Positions 8,808 through 18,441 are shown, counted from the first letter of the stretch. The stretch: DNA of 64,000 nucleotides from Halomonas sp. (GCF_017515565.1 NZ_JAFWFN010000049.1:144379-208378); one strand, 5' to 3'. A program made the numbers and translations. The notes: generated by a model not told the origin, from the letters alone.

Positions 8808-9560
8808 CTATCGCTTACTGGCGAGCAGTAAAAACTCCCGATTACCGTCACCGCCGGTAATCGGGCTCTCTTGCCAATGGCTAATATGCAGCCCGCACTG
8901 CTCACAGGCGCCACGAATTTTCTGCTCTACCTCGGCATAGCGGCTGAGGTTGCGCACCACGCCGCGCTTATCCAACGCGCCGGGCTCAAGCTCAAACTGC
9001 GGCTTTACCAGCGAGAGAAGCTGGCCTGCCTGGGGCAGCAGTGCAGCAATCTCGGGCAAAATAAGTGTTTGCGAAATAAACGAGACATCCATGACGGCAA
9101 GGTCAATTGGGTGCTCTGTGAGCGCCTGGAGAAGGGCTTTCGAGGTGCTCATATGGCGGGCGTTCAAACCTTCCAGGCAGGCTACCCTGGAGTCGGCGCG
9201 CAGTGTGTCTGCTAACTGGCCGTGGCCCACCTCAACGCCAACCACATGTCGCGCGCCAAACGTCAACGCGCAGTCGGTAAAGCCGCCCGTGGACTGGCCA
9301 ATATCCAGCACGCCACGCCCATCCAGGCGCATCTCAAGTGCCTTAAGTACGCCTTCCAGCTTTAAGCCCGCGCGAGAGACATAGCGCTCCTCCGGGTCAT
9401 CTTCTACCTGTAACGGAGTATTGGCGGGCCACTTTTCCGAAGGTTTGATAAGCGCGCGCCCATCGGCAAGGTGAACGCGGCCATTACGAATCAGCCGCTG
9501 GGCGCGGGTGCGTGAGTTGGCCAGCCCTTGGCTGACCAACAATTGATCGAGTCGAATCAT
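8808..9560 (-). CDS. tlyA: TlyA family rRNA 2'-O-methyltransferase
   Basis: S-adenosylmethionine-dependent methylase of the TlyA family, which in other bacteria 2'-O-methylates cytidines of 16S and/or 23S rRNA. The 250-residue product begins with an S4 RNA-binding domain (RLDQLLVSQGLANSRTRAQR) and continues with an FtsJ-like Rossmann domain with motif I VLDIGQSTGGFTDCAL and the catalytic-region segment DLAVMDVSFISQ. The length is normal. It is the last gene of a minus-strand group that starts with the ATP-grasp gene at 12886; the gap to the upstream gene is only 29 bp. No convincing ribosome site precedes the ATG. Confidence 0.88.
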   Translation of the reverse strand: MIRLDQLLVSQGLANSRTRAQRLIRNGRVHLADGRALIKPSEKWPANTPLQVEDDPEERYVSRAGLKLEGVLKALEMRLDGRGVLDIGQSTGGFTDCALTFGARHVVGVEVGHGQLADTLRADSRVACLEGLNARHMSTSKALLQALTEHPIDLAVMDVSFISQTLILPEIAALLPQAGQLLSLVKPQFELEPGALDKRGVVRNLSRYAEVEQKIRGACEQCGLHISHWQESPITGGDGNREFLLLASKR

Positions 9561-9589
9561 GGGGTCTATGGGGTTATTAATGGCAGCTA

Positions 9590-11632
9590 TTAAGGCCCTT
9601 CTGGCGGCGTGTTGGGGCCTTCGTCAGCCTGAAGCTCGGTAGGCGGCAGTCGTGCACCCCCCCAGCTACGGTGAAGATAGCCTTTAACGCTTTCAAGCTC
9701 CTCATCCGATACTTTGGCAAGCTCGCCCCGTTCCAGTGGGTCGTAGTGGTAAATGTACAGTCGGGAGGTGAACTGGTCGAAGGGCAGTGAGGCTTCGCCA
9801 AACCGTTCGCCGTTACCGGAGGTGCCAACTTTTACGTCGTCGCCCCAGTTTTGTCCGCTATCGTTGTTGGGGTTATAGAAGTAGATACGCATGACGTCAT
9901 TTGGGTCTAATGAGGCGCGTAAAATCGTAATCGCATGCCAGCCAATAAAGCGGGCGGCACTGTCGGTCACCGCAATGCCGGCTGGCTGCGGGTGAATCAG
10001 CGGTTGATTACCATTGTAGTAAGGGTGGTAGCTGGCGTAGAAGTGGCGCACAAAGTCATCCACGTTGCAGAGTTGACCTGTCGCAACGTCGACATTGATG
10101 CTAAAACCACGACCAGACCACCACCCGTGAAACTCGGGGTTTACCCAGCGGTGGGGGTCGCCTTCGCGGCCAATACAGCGCCTGCCCATTTCGGCATAAA
10201 TACGATCCAGGTGGGGCACAACAATCAGCGAGACCGGATCTAGATCCATAGGCAGCTCGGCGGCAACGCCCAGCGCGCTTTCCATGGAAGAGATGGGCTG
10301 GCCTTCGAAATGCATAATAATTTCGTCGTCACGCGCCGCCCAGGTCACCATTTGCAGCAGGTAGTCGGGGTCGTTATAGGCCCACATGGAAAGTGCCCGA
10401 GCCGACTGGCAAGTGGGGTTGTTGCCTTGGCCAACGCCTAGCGGAAGCCCCAGCATACACAGTACGCCTTCAATTAAGCGTGCCCGTGGAGAAGCATAAT
10501 CGCCGTAGGCAATAGTAAGCCGCGCCTCTGCCCACTCAGAAAGCTGCAGGTTAAGCTGGCGCCACATGGCGGGTGCTACCGGGGCTTGATAGAGAATACC
10601 CCGCTCAAGTAGCAGTGCCAGGCCATAAACGGCCTGGGCGGTAGCCGGATAAACGCCGCTACGAATGAGCGCGTGTACCAGCTCGCGATAGCACAACAGG
10701 CAGTCGCGGCCGGTGGCCGACAGCCCCAGTGCTTCAGAAAGCAGGTGGTCACCCTCTTCCAGCAAATAGCGCATCAGCACGGCATGGTAGGGTGATACTA
10801 GCCCTGTATCGTGCATGGCGCGGGCAAAGCCGGTGGATTCCGCTTGCAATGCAGCGCTGTCCATCCGCTCCAGCCGTTCTCGGTAAAGCGCAACGCCTGG
10901 GTCCTCCCGGCAGGCCTGGGTTGGCCCGTAAAGCGAGCTGACCAGCCTATCGGCGCCTTGACCGCTTGAGCCCAGGTCTATCTCTGGGTTGGATTGGCAC
11001 AAGGCGATTTGGGTAATCATCTGCTTAATAGCATCTACCTGAATCGGACGCTGCTTAAGGATCCGCCAGATTTCATCAATCAGTTGATCAATAACATGTT
11101 CGTAGCCAATACGCTCGGCCAAGTGCTGGAAGAGCTGGCGGGGGATGTTAGCTAACCGACCCTGAGTTTCACGTTCTGCTTCGCTTGGCGCGTTGAACAG
11201 CAGCCACAGGTTAATGGCCATCACTTGGGTTAAATAGTGATGAGCATGCTCCTGGGAGACCAGCGAATGCAGATAATCGCCCTTAGCAACGGCCAGAAGT
11301 CGCAGTTCGCTCAATGCTTCGATCACCACGACATTCGCATCGGCACTTTTTAGCGCAAATGGGGTAAGCGTAGGGATTAAATATTGGGGGGTTGCCCAAT
11401 CAGACCCTTCAAATATCCCGGCGGATTCAAAATCCGCCGCGCGTGCCTCAAGGGCGGCGCAGCCGCCGTCCAACATCAAGACACGCCGCGCGGTATCCAT
11501 TACCCGGGGGAGTTTCGCTACTTTGGAGAAATCAGGCGCCTGCGAAAGCAGGCGCACCGCGTCATCAAAGTTGCTCAATAGATCGTTGAGCTTGGCATCT
11601 TCAGGTGAAGAGGCTTCTTGGTGGTTCGTCAC
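9590..11632 (-). CDS. Unknown 680-residue protein with papain-like Gln-Cys-His-Asn layout
   Basis: I do not recognise the family. There is no signal peptide or membrane helix. The first ~390 residues are predominantly helical. At residue 402 a Gln precedes Cys408 by the Q-x5-C spacing of papain-like enzymes (GQGNNPTCQSARALSMWA); a likely catalytic His is H566 (GWHAITI), followed by a beta-strand and an Asn/Asp cluster at 587-591 (YFYNPNNDSG), the Cys-His-Asn order of papain/transglutaminase folds. So a cysteine peptidase, amidase or transglutaminase-like role is an inference. The GTG start at 11632 has AAGGAG 6 bases upstream. It lies 30 bp downstream of the ATP-grasp gene and 29 bp before tlyA, so the three are probably co-transcribed. 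Confidence 0.55.
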   Translation of the reverse strand: MTNHQEASSPEDAKLNDLLSNFDDAVRLLSQAPDFSKVAKLPRVMDTARRVLMLDGGCAALEARAADFESAGIFEGSDWATPQYLIPTLTPFALKSADANVVVIEALSELRLLAVAKGDYLHSLVSQEHAHHYLTQVMAINLWLLFNAPSEAERETQGRLANIPRQLFQHLAERIGYEHVIDQLIDEIWRILKQRPIQVDAIKQMITQIALCQSNPEIDLGSSGQGADRLVSSLYGPTQACREDPGVALYRERLERMDSAALQAESTGFARAMHDTGLVSPYHAVLMRYLLEEGDHLLSEALGLSATGRDCLLCYRELVHALIRSGVYPATAQAVYGLALLLERGILYQAPVAPAMWRQLNLQLSEWAEARLTIAYGDYASPRARLIEGVLCMLGLPLGVGQGNNPTCQSARALSMWAYNDPDYLLQMVTWAARDDEIIMHFEGQPISSMESALGVAAELPMDLDPVSLIVVPHLDRIYAEMGRRCIGREGDPHRWVNPEFHGWWSGRGFSINVDVATGQLCNVDDFVRHFYASYHPYYNGNQPLIHPQPAGIAVTDSAARFIGWHAITILRASLDPNDVMRIYFYNPNNDSGQNWGDDVKVGTSGNGERFGEASLPFDQFTSRLYIYHYDPLERGELAKVSDEELESVKGYLHRSWGGARLPPTELQADEGPNTPPEGP

Positions 11633-11662
11633 ATAGACTCCTTACCCTTACCGTAGCGGGGA

Positions 11663-12886
11663 TTATACATAGAAGTCGAGATCCTCTTGGCGTTTTAAAA
11701 GATCGCGGATGGTATGCGCATCTTCACCTTTAAAATAGATTAAGCCCCAGTGGGTACCAAACGCGGTGCGTTTAGTGACAGTCTCTTCCATTGGGGTGCT
11801 TAGTTCATGAGACTCAAAATAGGGGTGATCCTCGGTCTCCTCGGGAATCTCCAGGCGGCTGACAACGCGACGGCGTGGATAAACGCCAAAGCAGCCTGCG
11901 AAGCCGTCTGCATCTTCGACCTCTTTGGGGAAGAAGGCGGACACTTCTTCCTGGGTACTTTTCGGGTCAAAAACAAGCATTGTAGCTTGATAAGCGTTGA
12001 AGCCGTATACACGTTCCAGTAACTCAAAGACTTTAAAACCTGGCGGACGGTAAGCAACCTCACCAAAGTACATCTCACCATCATTGGTAACAAAATACTC
12101 GGGGTGAATCAGACCAAACTCGATATCAAACGCCTTAATCAGTTTTTCGATCTGCGCAACAATTTGCTCGCGATACTGTTCAAGTTCTGGTGACGCAGGC
12201 ACAAACACCGAATAGCCGAGGGTCACGTACTCAGAAATATTCAAAAAGGCAATCTTGCCATTGTGGATCCATGCTTCAACGGCAAATTCCCAGCCGTCCA
12301 AGTGGGATTCCATCAATACCGGAAACTCTTCATCGGGGATAGAGTCCACTTGATCTGGCGTGCGAATAACCCGGTGGCCCAGGCAGCCAGCTTTATCAAA
12401 TGCTTTAAGGTGAATCGGGTCGTTGGGGTCACCGTCCAGCTTAAGCAGGGTCTGATTAACCCGTTTGAGGAAGCGAACAACGTCCTCTTTATCGTGGGCT
12501 TCTTCGAAAATGCCGACGCGAATGCCGCCTAGCTGTGCACGACGCTTCATCAGTGCTTTATCGCGTAGCAGCAGTGACTGGCCATAGATGCGTGGGTTAT
12601 CCAGCAGTAGTGAGTTAACCGCTCCGGCCCACTCAACGGTTTCTTCATACAGTGGGATGGCAACATCAACGCCTTTCTCTTTCAGCGTTTCAGCGATTTC
12701 CATTGAGCGGTCGTTGAGACGCTCAAAATTCCACGGTACGTAAGGAATGTCATGTTTCTGGCAATACTCTTCTGCCCAATCGGGTGCCACCACTATGTAG
12801 CGTCGGTCAAACTTCTCTGCGGCTTCGATCGCATTGAGGCTCCAACCTAATAGGGCGATGTAACCCTTATTGGGATCTTTTTGCAT
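11663..12886 (-). CDS. ATP-grasp domain protein, probable carboxylate-amine ligase
   Basis: Cytoplasmic 407-residue protein of the ATP-grasp superfamily, enzymes that activate a carboxylate as acyl-phosphate and join it to an amine or thiol. It has an N-terminal Rossmann-like pre-ATP-grasp domain (GYIALLGWSLNAIEAAEKF), a lysine-bearing loop (HLKAFDKAGCLGHRV), the segment FPVLMESHLDGWEFAVEAWI, and the metal-binding strand around MYFGEVAYRPPG. The substrate is unknown. AGGAG precedes the ATG by about 10 bases. It is the first gene of the operon with the 680-residue papain-like protein. Ligase-plus-cysteine-hydrolase pairs are known in peptide and polyamine conjugate metabolism, so this may make or edit such a conjugate. 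Confidence 0.7.
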   Translation of the reverse strand: MQKDPNKGYIALLGWSLNAIEAAEKFDRRYIVVAPDWAEEYCQKHDIPYVPWNFERLNDRSMEIAETLKEKGVDVAIPLYEETVEWAGAVNSLLLDNPRIYGQSLLLRDKALMKRRAQLGGIRVGIFEEAHDKEDVVRFLKRVNQTLLKLDGDPNDPIHLKAFDKAGCLGHRVIRTPDQVDSIPDEEFPVLMESHLDGWEFAVEAWIHNGKIAFLNISEYVTLGYSVFVPASPELEQYREQIVAQIEKLIKAFDIEFGLIHPEYFVTNDGEMYFGEVAYRPPGFKVFELLERVYGFNAYQATMLVFDPKSTQEEVSAFFPKEVEDADGFAGCFGVYPRRRVVSRLEIPEETEDHPYFESHELSTPMEETVTKRTAFGTHWGLIYFKGEDAHTIRDLLKRQEDLDFYV

Positions 12887-13097
12887 AGATGGTAACTCCT
12901 GTGGGTGGGTGAAAAAAATTGCCTTACCACGGGCTCACCATACACGATGGGCGCTACTATCGGCTAATCACTCCCCTCTGAGGCTGTCAAACAAGGAAAG
13001 CGCTGTTTTCGATGATGACTGCTAAAGGCGCTACCCTGGAATATGGTAGGCTAGGCGGGATAACGTTACCTTCAAGTGGCAAGAGGAATAGGCCAAG

Positions 13098-13427
13098 ATG
13101 GCGGCCAAGCCGATTTACCGTGTAGTGGTTCACCAACAGGGTGAAATTTGGGATTTATATGTAAGAGAGATCTTTCAAAGCGAACTCTGGGGCTTTATTG
13201 AAGTCGAGGAGTTTGTCTTTGACGATGCATCGCGGGTAGTAGTTGATCCAGGAGCGGAAAAACTACAGCGAACCTTTGAGGGAGTGAAGCGAAGTTATCT
13301 GCCTCTCAACGCCATCGTGCGCATTGATGAAGTAGAGCGCGAAGGTCCTTTAAAGGCAGTAAAAAGCGATGCCCGTGTTGCGGAGTTTCCTCGTCCCTTT
13401 CCGTTACCTCCCCGCGGAGAAGGGTAA
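13098..13427 (+). CDS. DUF1820 family protein
   Basis: A 109-residue acidic protein that begins AAKPIYRVVVHQQGEIWDLYVREIFQSELWGFIEVEEF, the strongly conserved block of DUF1820, found in gammaproteobacteria. The likely fold is a small beta-barrel-like domain; no enzymatic residues are evident. AGAGGAATAGGCC gives a ribosome site before the ATG. The C-terminal ~20 residues, rich in Pro and Arg, go beyond the conserved block. Function unknown. It is divergent from the ATP-grasp gene and is followed by the SH3 protein gene. Confidence 0.8.
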   Translation: MAAKPIYRVVVHQQGEIWDLYVREIFQSELWGFIEVEEFVFDDASRVVVDPGAEKLQRTFEGVKRSYLPLNAIVRIDEVEREGPLKAVKSDARVAEFPRPFPLPPRGEG

Positions 13428-13512
13428 GCGCCTAAGACAAGCGCAAAGCTTAGCGATACGTGCGGTTGACTTCGTCGGCCACCGCCCGTTTTTACGATCA
13501 GGACATGACGTC

Positions 13513-14148
13513 ATGCCAGTAGAAAAATTTCGTTTGAGTTGTTACGCCGCTGCCGTAGGTGTGTTGTTAAGCATTAGCGGCACCTCAGCGTTTGCCCAAT
13601 CTGATAGCCAGGCCTGGGTGAGCGATGAGCTAAACACCTATGTACGCAGCGGCCCTACCGATGGTTACCGCATCGTGGGAACGCTGAATGCCGGTGAGCA
13701 GGTAGAAATGCTTGAAACCAGCGGTAATTACACCCGCGTTCGCAGCAGTAGCGGTGATACGGTGTGGGTGCTAAGCAGCGAGTTACAGCAAACCCCAAGC
13801 GCCCGTGAACAGCTGCCGGTGCTTGAGAGCCAAGTGGGCGAGCTGACCGAAGAGCTGGACGGTATCAATGCTACCTGGGAGCAGCGGGTTAGCTCTATGC
13901 GGGAAACCCTGGAAGTGCGCGAGCAGCGTATTGCCGAGCTAGAAGCACGCAACCGCGAGCTTGATAGCGCAGCAGACCAGTCTCGCCAGCAGGTGCGGGC
14001 ACTCCAGGCGCGCTTGGATACGCAAGAAGAAGACCTGCTAATGCGCTACTTCATGTACGGCGGTGGTGTGGCGGGCGCTGGCCTGCTGGTGGGATTGATT
14101 GTTCCCCATCTGCCGCGCCGTCGTAAAAAGCGCGACCGCTGGTTTTAA
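13513..14148 (+). CDS. TIGR04211 family SH3-domain, coiled-coil, membrane-anchored protein
   Basis: Envelope protein of 211 residues: a signal peptide (LLSISGTSAFAQ), a bacterial SH3 domain (WVSDELNTYVRSGPTDGYRIVGTLNAGEQVEML), a coiled coil from about residue 95 to 175, and a C-terminal transmembrane helix (YGGGVAGAGLLVGLIVPHL) with a basic tail PRRRKKRDRWF. This order defines the TIGR04211 (YgiM-like) family. The ATG at 13513 is chosen since the signal peptide begins there; a longer frame from 13369 would overlap DUF1820 and hide the signal. The SH3 domain may bind cell-wall or periplasmic ligands; no role is established. Confidence 0.83.
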   Translation: MPVEKFRLSCYAAAVGVLLSISGTSAFAQSDSQAWVSDELNTYVRSGPTDGYRIVGTLNAGEQVEMLETSGNYTRVRSSSGDTVWVLSSELQQTPSAREQLPVLESQVGELTEELDGINATWEQRVSSMRETLEVREQRIAELEARNRELDSAADQSRQQVRALQARLDTQEEDLLMRYFMYGGGVAGAGLLVGLIVPHLPRRRKKRDRWF

Positions 14149-14188
14149 ACGAGCGCCTTAATAGAGGGCTTTGAACGAGGGTATAGCG

Positions 14189-14821
14189 ATGGAAAACCCA
14201 TGGCGCCAGCGCTGGCAAGAGGGGCGTATCGGCTTTCACTTATCCGACACTCATCCCGCATTGGCGCGCTATTGGTCAACGCTAGACGTAACGCCCGGCG
14301 CCAAAGTGCTGGTGCCGCTATGTGGTAAAAGTCTGGATATGCGCTGGTTGGCTGAGCAGGGGCACCCGGTGCTGGGTATTGAGCTGGCGCCGGAAGCAAT
14401 TGAGCAGTTTTTTGCCCAGCGGAGCGCCGGTGTGTCTCGCTATACCCAGGCAGGCTTTGATGTGTCTCGTCAGGGTAGCGTTGAGCTGTGGTGCGGAGAT
14501 TTCTTTCATCTGCATATCAAGCAGGCGGCGGAAGTGGGGGCGTTTTACGACCGCGCCTCACTAATTGCTTTGCCAACGGCCACCCGCGAGCGCTATGCAT
14601 TTCATTTAGCCCAGCTGGTTCCGCCTGGGGCCCAAGGCCTGCTCGTCAGCTTATCCCACGAGGATCAGGAGGCTGGGCCGCCATTTAGCGTTCCCAGCAG
14701 AGAAGTTGAACGCTTGCTGGCGCCTAACTTTCAGGTCGAGCTGTTAGAAAACGGTGAAGCCGACGAGCGAGGGTGCAGTGAAAGCGTATGGGCATTAAAA
14801 AGGCGCGGCCCACACGTTTAG
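14189..14821 (+). CDS. tpm: Thiopurine S-methyltransferase
   Basis: S-adenosylmethionine-dependent methylase of the TPMT family, 210 residues. It begins NPWRQRWQEGRIGFHLSDTHP, the family signature, followed by the SAM-binding segment KVLVPLCGKSLDMRWLAEQGH and GIELAPEAIEQFF. Bacterial members methylate thiopurines and also selenium and tellurium oxyanions. The ATG at 14189 is preceded by GAGG at a good distance; an upstream GTG-type start at 14171 would add six residues that the family lacks. A hairpin overlaps the end of the gene. Confidence 0.9.
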   Translation: MENPWRQRWQEGRIGFHLSDTHPALARYWSTLDVTPGAKVLVPLCGKSLDMRWLAEQGHPVLGIELAPEAIEQFFAQRSAGVSRYTQAGFDVSRQGSVELWCGDFFHLHIKQAAEVGAFYDRASLIALPTATRERYAFHLAQLVPPGAQGLLVSLSHEDQEAGPPFSVPSREVERLLAPNFQVELLENGEADERGCSESVWALKRRGPHV

Positions 14822-14838
14822 TGTGTCCGCGCCCTTTA
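14799..14838. terminator. GC-rich hairpin at end of tpm
   Basis: GGCGCGG...CACAC pairs with GTGTG...CCGCGCC around the loop GTTTA, with a small internal bulge, overlapping the tpm stop codon. The T-run that follows is short, so this is a weak or Rho-assisted terminator at best. It lies between convergent tpm and the lipoprotein gene and could act on both. Confidence 0.4.
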
Positions 14839-14934
14839 GCGTTCTAACGAGAGCCGTTCTGGCGAGAGCGATCGAATGTCTTGCTAACCGACTTTTGCGA
14901 GCCGGTTTTTGTGAGTTGGTGTTGCTAGCACGAT

Positions 14935-15528
14935 TCAGCGAGCAAGCAGGCGACCCAGCTCTGGGTCGCTGAACGCGCGGTTCAAACCATCGCTTAGCAG
15001 GTCATTCAGCATACGCGTATTAGCGTCTTCACCGGGTTTGATGGCATAGCCCTGGGTGCGCCGAGACGTGTAGGTGCCTGTGTAGGTGGAACCTTTATTT
15101 TCGGCGATGGCCCGAAACACCCCTTCAATGCGTGCTTCATCCACCAGCGGCTGGCCGCTATCACCACGGGCGTAGTGAAGGCTGGCAAGCTCGAGCTTCA
15201 GCGTCGGGCGTCCTTGTGCGGCTTCACGGGTGGGGTTGAACCCCATATCGCGTACAGCGCGCTCGGCTTCTGCCTGCAAACGCGGGATCAGCTCATGGCT
15301 ATTGACGGTAATTTGCGCGGTGGACATCGTGCCGCCAGAGCGAGTGCCAATAACCTCACTGCTTCGTGCATCGGCCGCAATGACGGTCACCTGCTGTCCT
15401 GAGCCCGTTTGCGGCACGTTAGCACTGCGTTCGGGGCTAAGCTGAAGATATTGGGGGCTGGCACAGCCTGCTAATAAAACGCTGGCCAGTAGTGCCCCAG
15501 AAAAGCGTAAAAAGTGGCGCCGACGCAT
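14935..15528 (-). CDS. YajG family lipoprotein
   Basis: Outer-membrane-type lipoprotein of about 197 residues. The signal peptide is basic (MRRRHFLRF) with a hydrophobic core and the lipobox LAGC, giving a lipidated Cys followed by ASPQ, which predicts outer-membrane sorting. The mature part has two beta-alpha-beta repeats with VTVIAADARSSEVIGTRSGG and is typical of YajG. The ATG at 15528 has GGAG 7 bases upstream; a start six codons earlier is less likely. Function unknown. Single gene, minus strand. Confidence 0.82.
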   Translation of the reverse strand: MRRRHFLRFSGALLASVLLAGCASPQYLQLSPERSANVPQTGSGQQVTVIAADARSSEVIGTRSGGTMSTAQITVNSHELIPRLQAEAERAVRDMGFNPTREAAQGRPTLKLELASLHYARGDSGQPLVDEARIEGVFRAIAENKGSTYTGTYTSRRTQGYAIKPGEDANTRMLNDLLSDGLNRAFSDPELGRLLAR

Positions 15529-15659
15529 AGGATTCTCCGCAGTCACCGTGATGAATAGTTATCGCCCTTTAGGGCGTTAAGCCACAATATGCAAAAAAAG
15601 CTTGGCCGACAACACGTTGGCGTATCTTTATAAGCAAAACCTAACGCCAGTATAGCGGC

Positions 15660-16754
15660 TTACGCCGCCCGAGTTTGCTTCTCGGACGTGGGTGCGTCCT
15701 CTTTAAATCGATGCCACTGGCGGGGGTGGGCAAACAGTCGCTGCCCGCGACGCATCTCTAGCCGTTCGAAATCCGCATGGCGCACGGTGGCAAGCCATGG
15801 TTTAGCCAGCCAGTCGGCTTCCAGTTCAACACGCACTTCTGCCCCCACCGGGGAAATAGCAGTAATCGTCACCGGCAAGTGGCTCTCTGAGCTAGGCTGC
15901 TCCGCAAGGCGTACCTCATGGGGGCGCAGCAGCAGCTCTTCATCGCCATCGGGTAGGTCAACGTTTAAGTGGGCGTCGCCACAGGTAAGCACGCCGTCGC
16001 GCACGCGGCCCTCTAAGTGGTTTACATCACCCAGAAACTCAAACACAAAGCGGTTTTTCGGCGAGCGGTAGAGCGTGTCCGGCGTGTCAATCTGCTCGAT
16101 GCGGCCGTTGCTCATCACCACAACGCGGTCGGATAGCTCTAATGCTTCTTCCTGGTCGTGGGTGACAAACACATTGGTGAAGTTTAACTCTTCGTGCAGT
16201 CGACGCAGCCAGCGGCGCAGATCCTGGCGTACTTTGGCATCCAGCGCCCCAAACGGTTCGTCCAGCAGCAGCACATCGGGCTCAACAGCCAGGGCGCGAG
16301 CCAGCGATACGCGTTGCTGCTGGCCACCCGAGAGTTGAGCGGGCAGGCGGTTGGCAAAATTTTGCAGTTGGACCATTTCCAAAAGCCTAAACACCCGCGC
16401 GCGAATTTCACCGCTGGAAGGGCGCCGCTTTCTAGGCATGACGGTTAAGCCAAACGCTACGTTGTCGTACACGCTCATGTGGCGAAATAGCGCGTAGTGC
16501 TGGAAGACAAAGCCAATCCGGCGGTCGCGCACGTGGACGTTGGTCACATCGCGATCACCAAAGATGATTTTACCCGGCGTAGGCGAGCGGTCCGCATTCT
16601 CAAGCCCGGCAATAATGCGCAGCAGGGTGGTTTTTCCTGAACCAGAGGGGCCTAGCAAGCCCACCAGTTCACCCTCGTGGATATCGAGGTTGATGGGCTC
16701 CAGTGCCTGGGTATTGGCAAAGTGCTTGGCAATATTCTCTAAGCGAATACTCAT
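15660..16754 (-). CDS. cysA: Sulfate/thiosulfate import ATPase
   Basis: ATP-hydrolysing subunit of the CysPTWA importer. Visible motifs: Walker [13 protein letters not shown]-loop FVFQHYALF, signature [15 protein letters not shown], Walker [13 protein letters not shown], and a His-switch [11 protein letters not shown]-terminal regulatory TOBE-like domain follows (from about residue 240). The length (364 residues) is normal. The ATG at 16754 has GGGAGG 7 bases upstream and overlaps the cysW stop by 4 bp. Last gene of the operon cysP-cysT-cysW-cysA. Confidence 0.93.
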   Translation of the reverse strand: MSIRLENIAKHFANTQALEPINLDIHEGELVGLLGPSGSGKTTLLRIIAGLENADRSPTPGKIIFGDRDVTNVHVRDRRIGFVFQHYALFRHMSVYDNVAFGLTVMPRKRRPSSGEIRARVFRLLEMVQLQNFANRLPAQLSGGQQQRVSLARALAVEPDVLLLDEPFGALDAKVRQDLRRWLRRLHEELNFTNVFVTHDQEEALELSDRVVVMSNGRIEQIDTPDTLYRSPKNRFVFEFLGDVNHLEGRVRDGVLTCGDAHLNVDLPDGDEELLLRPHEVRLAEQPSSESHLPVTITAISPVGAEVRVELEADWLAKPWLATVRHADFERLEMRRGQRLFAHPRQWHRFKEDAPTSEKQTRAA

Positions 16755-17578
16755 AAGAAAGCCTCCCGGCGCGATGCGCGCCATTCCAGGCCTGCCTTGG
16801 CCGCAAGGGTTAACAGGGCAATAAGGGCCAGCAGTGCGGCGCTGGCAAACGCGCCCACCGTGTTGTAATCCTGATAAAGCTGCTCTAGATGCAGCGGCAA
16901 CGTGTTTGTTTTCCCGCGAATAGCCCCTGCGACCACCGATACGGCACCAAATTCACCCACCGCTCGGGCGTTGGTGAGAATGATCCCGTACAGCAGCGCC
17001 CAGCGAATGTTGGGTAGCGTGACACGCCGGAAGGTGGTCCAGCCGCCAGCGCCGAGAGTCACGGCTGCTTCCTCTTCTCGCGAGCCTTGGGCCTGCATCA
17101 GCGGAATCAGTTCGCGCGCAACGAAGGGGCAGGTGACGAAAATAGTCACCATGAGGATGCCGGGCCAGGCAAACATCAGCTGAATGTCATAGGTATCTAA
17201 CCAACTACCAATCCAGCCATTACGCCCGTAGAGCAGCAGATAAATAAGCCCGGCTACCACCGGTGAAACGGCAAACGGAATATCAATCAGCGTTTGCAAG
17301 ATGCGCCGACCAGGGAAACTAAAGCGGGTTACCAGCCACGCAAGCGCCACACCAAATACCAGACACACGGGAATCGTCAGTAGCGCGATTACCAGTGTTA
17401 AACCGATGGCATGCAAGGTGAACGTATTGCTAACGTTGGCCCAAAAGACCATCACGCCCTGGGAAAATGCCTGGGCAAAAATAGCCACCAGCGGCAGCAG
17501 CAAAAACAGCGCTGAGAGAATCAGCGCCGCGCCAATCAATAGGCGCCGCACAGAGGGCGCATCACCAATTCTGCGCAT
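16751..17578 (-). CDS. cysW: Sulfate/thiosulfate transport permease CysW
   Basis: Inner-membrane permease with about six helices. The EAA loop for docking the ATPase is seen in [22 protein letters not shown], and the sequence [23 protein letters not shown] is typical of CysW. The ATG at 17578 overlaps the cysT stop (TAATG) and has GGAGG upstream in cysT; a longer frame beginning at 17623 inside cysT is not needed. It forms a heterodimer with CysT in the membrane. Confidence 0.92.
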   Translation of the reverse strand: MRRIGDAPSVRRLLIGAALILSALFLLLPLVAIFAQAFSQGVMVFWANVSNTFTLHAIGLTLVIALLTIPVCLVFGVALAWLVTRFSFPGRRILQTLIDIPFAVSPVVAGLIYLLLYGRNGWIGSWLDTYDIQLMFAWPGILMVTIFVTCPFVARELIPLMQAQGSREEEAAVTLGAGGWTTFRRVTLPNIRWALLYGIILTNARAVGEFGAVSVVAGAIRGKTNTLPLHLEQLYQDYNTVGAFASAALLALIALLTLAAKAGLEWRASRREAFL

Positions 17579-18432
17579 TAACCTTTTCCTCCATGCAAGC
17601 GGCGCACGAAGCGGCCTTGCCAAATGTTGATCGCCAGCAGCAGGGCAAGCGATACCATCAGTACCACCGAGGCAATCGCAGAGGCACCGGCGTAGTCATA
17701 CTCTTGCAGCTTGACGAAAATCATCAGCGCGGTAATTTCCGTTTCGTAGGGCATATTACCGGCGATAAAAATAATCGCCCCGAATTCGCCCAGCGAGCGT
17801 ACAAAGGCAAGCCCGGTGCCGGTGACCAGTGCGGGCCAAAGGTGCGGCATGATCACCCGGCGAAACGCTACGCCGTCGGTTGCACCCAGAGACATAGCGG
17901 CCTCGTCTACCTCGGCAGGCAGGTCTTCGAGTACTGGCTGCACGGTGCGCACCACAAAAGGAATGCTGGTAAACGCCATGGCCAGGGCGATACCCACCCA
18001 GGTATACGCCACTTGAAAGCCTAACGGCTCTAGCAGTTGGCCCATCCAGCTACTGCCCGCATATAGCGTAGCAAGGGTGATACCCGCCACGGCCGTGGGC
18101 AGCGCAAAGGGTAAATCCATTAAGGCGTCTAATAGGCGCTTACCGGGGAACTCGTAGCGCACCAGCACCCAGGCCAGCAACAGGCCAAATACCGCGTTAA
18201 CCAGCGCGGCTACGGCCGCCGCGCCGATGGTGACCATGTAGCTGGCCACCACGCGGCCCTCGGTAATAATCGCCCAATACTCGGCAAGGCTAAGCCCCGC
18301 CAACTGGCCAAACAGACCCGTGATCGGTAGTAGCAGTACCAGCGAGATAAACATCACGCTGATACCCATTGAAAGGCCAAAGCCCGGCAGCACGCGTGTG
18401 CTGCCGGGCCGCCATAATGCTAATTGGCGCAT
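17578..18432 (-). CDS. cysT: Sulfate/thiosulfate transport permease CysT
   Basis: Second permease subunit (also called CysU), 284 residues with about six membrane helices; the EAA loop is EVDEAAMSLGATDGVAFRRVIMP, and the LGEFGAIIFIAGNMPYETEI segment matches CysT. It lies 9 bp after the binding-protein gene and is coupled to cysW by a one-base stop/start overlap. Start ATG at 18432 gives the normal length. Confidence 0.92.
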   Translation of the reverse strand: MRQLALWRPGSTRVLPGFGLSMGISVMFISLVLLLPITGLFGQLAGLSLAEYWAIITEGRVVASYMVTIGAAAVAALVNAVFGLLLAWVLVRYEFPGKRLLDALMDLPFALPTAVAGITLATLYAGSSWMGQLLEPLGFQVAYTWVGIALAMAFTSIPFVVRTVQPVLEDLPAEVDEAAMSLGATDGVAFRRVIMPHLWPALVTGTGLAFVRSLGEFGAIIFIAGNMPYETEITALMIFVKLQEYDYAGASAIASVVLMVSLALLLAINIWQGRFVRRLHGGKG

Positions 18433-18441
18433 GGGATACCG

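Noticed and set aside
15563-15576. CGCCC-TTTA-GGGCG hairpin before the YajG-like gene as a terminator for cysA
   Set aside because: No T-run follows the stem on either strand; it may be structural but cannot be supported as a terminator.
17593-18024. Plus-strand frame opposite cysT
   Set aside because: Low-complexity, no motifs, and cysT is a well-supported gene on the other strand.
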